A DNA stretch of 64,000 nucleotides from DTPS01 sp049591295 (GTDB taxonomy: Bacteria; Acidobacteriota; UBA4820; DSQY01), in NCBI GenBank assembly GCA_049591295.1, contig JBAWEQ010000194.1, positions 14,424 through 78,423 of the forward strand, written 5' to 3'. This document shows positions 60,205-64,000 of this stretch, piece after piece. Positions within the stretch are counted from its first letter, which is position 1; the number at the start of each line of letters is the position of its first letter. The position numbers and the translations under genes are program-made. The notes under the pieces were generated by a model. The model was not told the origin of the DNA. It made no database searches and saw only the letters and a list, made by a program, of their open reading frames with translations.

Positions 60205-61623
60205 TCAGGTGGCCGCGGCCCGGTTGACCCTCTTCAGCACGAGCGCCAGAAGCAGGGCCGCCAGGAGACTGGTCGCCACGAGGAAGAAGAAGAACCGGCT
60301 GTGGGGCCAATGGTCCCACAGCGGTTCCACGGCCCCCGAGAGGTAGTTGCCCGCGGCCGTGGCGCAGAACCACAGCCCCATCATGGTGCCGCGGAACCGC
60401 GGCGGGGCGACCTTGGAGCAGAAAGAGAGTCCCATGGGGCTGAGGTTCAGCTCCCCCAAGGTGACCATCGCATAGGCGGCGATGAGCCAGAGGGGGCTGA
60501 CGCGGCCGAAGTCGCCGCCCGACATCCCCGCGAGCCCCATGATGCCGAAGGCCGAGGCGGTGAGCAGCATGCCGATGCCCATCTTGGCGGGAGTGGAGGG
60601 CTCCAGGCCGCGCTCGCGCATGCGGCGCCAGAACAGAACCACCAGGGGCGTGAGGGTCACGACGAAGAAGGGGTTGGCGGCCTGGAAGACCTCGGCCGGG
60701 ATGCGCCACATCCCGAAGGCCGGGCCCGTCGCGTCCCGCGCCCAGAAGGTCAGGGTGAACCCGTTCTGGTGGAAGGCCATCCAGAACAGGATGACGATGG
60801 CGTAGATGGCCAGGAGGGCGGCGATGCGGCTCCACTCCTGCCTGCGGGAGAGCTCCGGCCCCTTGACCATGGAATCCGCGTGGCGCCCGATCTCCGCGTG
60901 CACGATGAACCGCCTGAAGCCCTGGAAGATGCCCAGCGACACGAGCATGCCCACGCCCGCCGCGCCGAAGGCCCAGGACCACCCCAGGGTATTGCGCAGG
61001 GAGGCCGCCACGATGGGCGCGAAGAAGGCGCCGACGTTGATGCCCATATAAAAGATGTTGAAGGCCGAGTCCTTGAGCGCGCTGCCCTCCTCGTAGAGGT
61101 TGCCCACCATCACCGAGATGTTGGGCTTGAACAGGCCGTTTCCGCAGATGATGATCAGGAGGGCCAGAAAGAAGAGGCCCCTCCCGGACGTGCGTCCGGG
61201 GCCCTCGTACCGGGGCTGCGCCTCCGCGAAGGTCTTGCCCTCGGCCTGCGCCGCCTTGGCACGCGCCTCCCAGTCGTTCAAGACCTGGTGGTAGCGCTGT
61301 TCCGCCGCGCGGACCGACTCCTCCTCCGCCCTGGGCACCGGGTAGTGAAAGGCCACCAGCCCGTACCCCAGCGCCATCAGGAGCGCCCCCAGGGCGATGG
61401 TTTTCCGGAACCCCAGCAGGTGGTCGGCCACGATCCCGCCGAAGACGGGAGTGAAGTAGACGAGGGCCAGAAAGCCGCCGTAGATGGTGCCCGGGTGGGG
61501 AAAGTGGAAGTACTCGTCCAGGTAGAGGGTGAAGATCGCGAGCATGGTGTAGAAGCCGAAACGCTCCCACATCTCGGTGAAAAAGAGTACAGCTAGACCT
61601 TTAGGGTGTCGCTCCTGCGGCAT
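60205..61623 (-). CDS. Proton-dependent oligopeptide transporter (POT/PTR family)
   Basis: A 472-residue transporter with about 12-14 helices. The POT signature is present near the start (FFTEMWERFGFYTMLAIF; ExxERF), followed by VFGGIVADHLLGFRK. It imports di- and tripeptides with protons. GGAGGG lies 9 bases before the ATG. With OppF nearby and the amino-acid-oxidising IorAB operon it fits growth on peptides. Confidence 0.92.
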   Translation of the reverse strand: MPQERHPKGLAVLFFTEMWERFGFYTMLAIFTLYLDEYFHFPHPGTIYGGFLALVYFTPVFGGIVADHLLGFRKTIALGALLMALGYGLVAFHYPVPRAEEESVRAAEQRYHQVLNDWEARAKAAQAEGKTFAEAQPRYEGPGRTSGRGLFFLALLIIICGNGLFKPNISVMVGNLYEEGSALKDSAFNIFYMGINVGAFFAPIVAASLRNTLGWSWAFGAAGVGMLVSLGIFQGFRRFIVHAEIGRHADSMVKGPELSRRQEWSRIAALLAIYAIVILFWMAFHQNGFTLTFWARDATGPAFGMWRIPAEVFQAANPFFVVTLTPLVVLFWRRMRERGLEPSTPAKMGIGMLLTASAFGIMGLAGMSGGDFGRVSPLWLIAAYAMVTLGELNLSPMGLSFCSKVAPPRFRGTMMGLWFCATAAGNYLSGAVEPLWDHWPHSRFFFFLVATSLLAALLLALVLKRVNRAAAT

Positions 61624-61719
61624 GGCGGTTTCCCTCCTGGGCCTCCCAAGCCCTCGCCCACGACCTTAGCCGCGCGGTGCGGGCGGAGTCAAGCAGAAAC
61701 GCCCCCTGCGCCGGGCTGT

Positions 61720-61832
61720 GGGGGAAGAGAGACGAAGGACGGGAGGGACAGGAAAGGCAGTGTAAGGCGGCTGTGGGTTCCTTTCGGCATTCCCTCATCT
61801 CCTCATCTCCTCATCTCGGGATCACCAAATCG
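61720..61832. repeat. Degenerate short tandem repeat, intergenic
   Basis: Left part purine-rich (GAAGAGAGACGAAGGACGGG), right part three exact CTCATCTC units. Located in the 287-base gap between the POT and MBL genes. Confidence 0.5.
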
Positions 61833-61862
61833 CGACGGCACCCGGTGAGCGAGTGGTCAACC

Positions 61863-61892
61863 TTGACAAGAAGAGACACGAGAGGGTAATCA
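61863..61892 (+). promoter_or_regulatory. Candidate promoter of the MBL-fold gene
   Basis: TTGACA (61863-61868), 18 bases, TAATCA (61887-61892). A small dyad GTCAA-CC-TTGAC (61857-61867) covers the -35. The -10 match is poor. Confidence 0.4.
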
Positions 61893-61910
61893 CTTCGTAG
61901 AGGTGGGACG

Positions 61911-62693
61911 ATGATCAAGACCGGCCTCCACGAGGACGTTCACTACCTCCGCACGGAGTCCCGCCTTCTGGGCATTCCGCTGGCCTTCTACGTCTACGCG
62001 GTGGATGGCCTGCTCGTGGACACGGGCCCGGCCTCGCAGCGCGAGGTCATCATCCCTTTCCTGAAGCGGTCGGCGATCCGGGAGGTGGCGCTGACCCACG
62101 CGCACGAGGACCACTGCGGACTGGCCGCCTGGATTCAGGAGAACCTCCGCGTGCCGGTCTACCTGCATGAGGCCCTTCACGCGGAGGCGGCCGCCGACGC
62201 CCGCCTCCCGCCCTACCGCCGCCTGGCGTGGGGCTCGCGCAGGGCCTTCCACCCGCAGCCTCTCCCCCCCGTCTTTCAGACGCCCAGCCACCGCTTCGAG
62301 ATCCTCCCGGCCCCCGGCCACACGCCGGACCACGTCGTTCTGTGGGAGCGGGATAAGGGCTGGCTCTTCACGGGGGACTTCTTCCTGGGCGTCTCGCAGG
62401 TGGTCGCCTTCCAGGACGAGGAGTCGGGCCGCTCCATCGACTCCCTCAAGCGCCTGATCGGCCTCGGTGCCGACACGCTCTTCACGGCCCATTCGGGCGT
62501 CCTCTCGGAGGGGCGGCGCCACCTCACCCGGCGGCTGGAGTTCCTGGAGGAGCTGCGCGGCAAGGTCCAGACGCTCCGGGCCGACGGCCTCTCCGACCGC
62601 GCCATCGCCCGCCGCCTCCTGCCGCGGCGGAAGCTCATCACCCTGATCTCCTTGGGGGAGTGGTCCACCCGCCACCTGGTGCGGGGGCTGTAG
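61911..62693 (+). CDS. MBL-fold metallo-hydrolase
   Basis: A 260-residue metallo-beta-lactamase-fold hydrolase: VDTGPAS, the metal motif THAHEDHCGL (HxHxDH), APGHTPDHVV and FTGDFFL supply the dinuclear metal ligands. A C-terminal helical part (about 205-260) resembles the winged helix of LACTB2-like members. The substrate is unknown; thioesters, glutathione adducts or RNA are possible. GAGGTGGG precedes the ATG. Confidence 0.88.
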   Translation: MIKTGLHEDVHYLRTESRLLGIPLAFYVYAVDGLLVDTGPASQREVIIPFLKRSAIREVALTHAHEDHCGLAAWIQENLRVPVYLHEALHAEAAADARLPPYRRLAWGSRRAFHPQPLPPVFQTPSHRFEILPAPGHTPDHVVLWERDKGWLFTGDFFLGVSQVVAFQDEESGRSIDSLKRLIGLGADTLFTAHSGVLSEGRRHLTRRLEFLEELRGKVQTLRADGLSDRAIARRLLPRRKLITLISLGEWSTRHLVRGL

Positions 62694-63062
62694 AGGTACG
62701 CCCCGAACCCAGCCGGCGGCGAACCTGTTCCCCGGACAGGCCGCCCCTTCCCTGATTGTCACCCCGTGGCATGCTTCAACGGGCTGCTGGCACGGGGTCC
62801 CGTCATTCCTGGCCCCCTGTATTTCTTGTCGGCATGTTGTCCGATCTCCGGCCGGGCCTTGGCCGCGCCGGGACGCGCCTTCCTCCGCTTCGCTCCGGAA
62901 GGCATGGACCGAGAAGGCAAACCGAATTGAGCTTGGACGGCTATGACAGGGGATAAACGGAGAGGTTTCCCCGCGCACCGTTTATGGCCTGAAATCGGTC
63001 GCCGGTGCGTGAGATGAATCCTACGGCGGGTAGGCCCGAGCGCGCGGGGAAGGGTGAGAAGC
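62694..63062. other. 369-base gene-free region with dispersed repeat
   Basis: Holds an 8-bp inverted repeat (ACCCCGTG at 62760-62767 and CACGGGGT near 62790-62797) and copy 2 of the dispersed repeat. Short frames here have no family resemblance or start signals. Confidence 0.5.
62848..62907. repeat. Dispersed intergenic repeat, copy 2
   Basis: Contains CCGGCCGGGCCTTGGCCGCG directly followed by the block CCGGGACGCGCCTTCCTCCG...TTCGCTCCGGAA, each about 95 % identical to segments at 13928-14045. Confidence 0.55.
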
Positions 63063-64000
63063 TCAATCCCCAGCCGCGGGGCGATCCGCCAGGTGGCAGG
63101 CGACCGTGTGGCCCGGCGCCAGTTCCCGAAGCGCCGGCTCCTCCTCACGGCAGCGGCCCTCGGCGAGGGGGCAGCGCGGCGCAAAGCGGCAGCCCGGCGC
63201 GGGGGAGTGCACGGCGGCCGGCTCGGCCGGCGGACCCTGTTGCGCCGGCCTCGGAACGCCGGGATCGGGGTCCAGCACGGCATCCAGGAGCGAGCGCGTG
63301 TACGGGTGGAGAGGCCGTTGAAACAGCTCCTCGCGGGAGCCCATCTCCACGATGCGGCCCTCGAACAGGACGGCCACCCGCGTGGAGATGTGGGCCACCA
63401 CCTGCAGGCCGTGGGCGATGAAGAGGTAGGTGAGCCCCAGCCGCTCCTGGAGGTCTTGCAGGAGGTTGATGATCTGGGCCTGAACGGAGACATCCAGGGC
63501 CGACACCGGCTCGTCGCAGACCACGAACTTCGGGTTCAGCGCCAGGGCCCGCGCGATCCCGATGCGCTGGCGCTGGCCGCCCGAAAACTCGTGGGGGAAT
63601 CGGGGCAGGGCCGAGGCCTCCATCCCGACCTGCTCCAGGAGCTCGGCGGCACGGAGCCGCCGCTGGCGCCTGTCGCCCATCCGGTGGATGGCCAGCGGCT
63701 CGGTCACGATGGACTCCACCCGCATCCTGGGGTTGAGGCTGCCGTAGGGGTCCTGGAAGATGATCTGGAATTCGCGGCGCTTCCGCCGGAGGGCCTCGCC
63801 CCGAAGCGCGAGCAGGTCCTCCCCCTCGAAGAGGATCTCGCCCGACGAGGGCTTGAGCAGCCGGACGAGGCAGCGCCCCAGGGTGCTCTTCCCGGAGCCC
63901 GTCTCGCCCACGAGGCCCAGGGTCTCGCCCCTCCAGACGCGGAAGGAGACGTCGTCCACGGCGTTCAGATAGCCGCGCGGACCACCCAGCCAACCGTGCC
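63063..64000 (-). CDS. oppF: Oligopeptide ABC transporter ATP-binding protein (OppF-like), 5' end outside the window
   Basis: The frame is open to the window edge; at least 312 residues are visible. Walker A GETGSGKST, signature FSGGQRQRIGIARAL, Walker B VVCDEPVSALD, switch His in FIAHGL, and the C-terminal oligopeptide-type extension (RPLHPYTRSLLDAV, with CxFAPRCPLAEGRC-type cysteines) identify an OppF/DppF subunit powering peptide import. The N-terminus and the other subunits lie beyond position 64000. A GTG at 63959 would cut off conserved residues, so the true start is upstream. Confidence 0.92.
   Translation of the reverse strand, partial: HGWLGGPRGYLNAVDDVSFRVWRGETLGLVGETGSGKSTLGRCLVRLLKPSSGEILFEGEDLLALRGEALRRKRREFQIIFQDPYGSLNPRMRVESIVTEPLAIHRMGDRRQRRLRAAELLEQVGMEASALPRFPHEFSGGQRQRIGIARALALNPKFVVCDEPVSALDVSVQAQIINLLQDLQERLGLTYLFIAHGLQVVAHISTRVAVLFEGRIVEMGSREELFQRPLHPYTRSLLDAVLDPDPGVPRPAQQGPPAEPAAVHSPAPGCRFAPRCPLAEGRCREEEPALRELAPGHTVACHLADRPAAGD

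Overview
This is a high-GC (roughly 60-65 %) bacterial chromosome window with dense, often overlapping genes, very many long spurious antisense frames, and no phage, IS or CRISPR. The metabolic genes point to an anaerobe with dissimilatory sulfur metabolism: a dissimilatory-type ATP sulfurylase (sat), a DsrN-type siroheme amidase, two separate HdrD/DsrK-type Fe-S proteins each paired with a membrane cytochrome b, multihaem cytochromes, and indolepyruvate:ferredoxin oxidoreductase. A TPR protein with a carboxypeptidase-regulatory-like domain, a DUF4412 protein and DUF507 suggest Acidobacteriota, with Desulfobacterota-like lineages as the alternative. That placement is an inference, not a result.

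Region by region. 1-4.3 kb (minus strand): a sigma54 activator (EBP), dsrN and sat. 4.3-13.9 kb (plus strand): a perfect -24/-12 promoter leads into an HTH/two-CW regulator, then an Hmc-like transmembrane redox complex (HmcF/DsrK-like, cytochrome b, four-cluster ferredoxin, and an NrfD/HmcC protein fused to a hexahaem cytochrome), followed by response regulator, histidine kinase, response regulator and a second EBP. 14.2-18.2 kb: a NifX-like protein, a ZnuA-like binding protein that has lost its histidine ligands, an octahaem OTR-type cytochrome and its cytochrome b. 18.3-22.1 kb: trmO, a lone receiver, and a second DsrM/DsrK-like pair. 22.5-34.5 kb: a signalling block (GGDEF-EAL, GGDEF, a sensor with no output domain, and a kinase with a receiver carrying a degenerate GGDEF). 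34.8-39.1 kb: buk-iorA-iorB-ptb. 39.3-42.3 kb: NYN-domain protein, MarR and ClC channel. 42.4-56.7 kb (minus strand): housekeeping genes metG, DUF507, a large TPR protein, a CT398-like zinc ribbon, tRNA-Ile2(CAU), and rpsU-mutS2-dnaG-rpoD plus a TPR protein. 56.8-64 kb: a DUF4412 protein, a four-base-overlapping EBP/lipoprotein cytochrome c/Cys-rich protein operon, a POT peptide transporter, an MBL hydrolase, and a partial OppF.

How it fits together. Three EBPs and one kinase carry PAS domains with a conserved cysteine triad (C-x8-C-x3-C in the EBPs, C-x10-C-x2-C in the kinase). They lie next to electron-transfer genes, and a sigma54 promoter precedes the Hmc-like operon. The simplest reading is a redox- or Fe-S-sensing sigma54 circuit controlling membrane electron transfer to a cytoplasmic HdrD-type thiol/disulfide site linked to sulfur metabolism. 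The buk-iorAB-ptb operon would oxidise 2-oxo acids from amino acids, reduce ferredoxin and make ATP by substrate-level phosphorylation. It fits the peptide transport genes at the right end.
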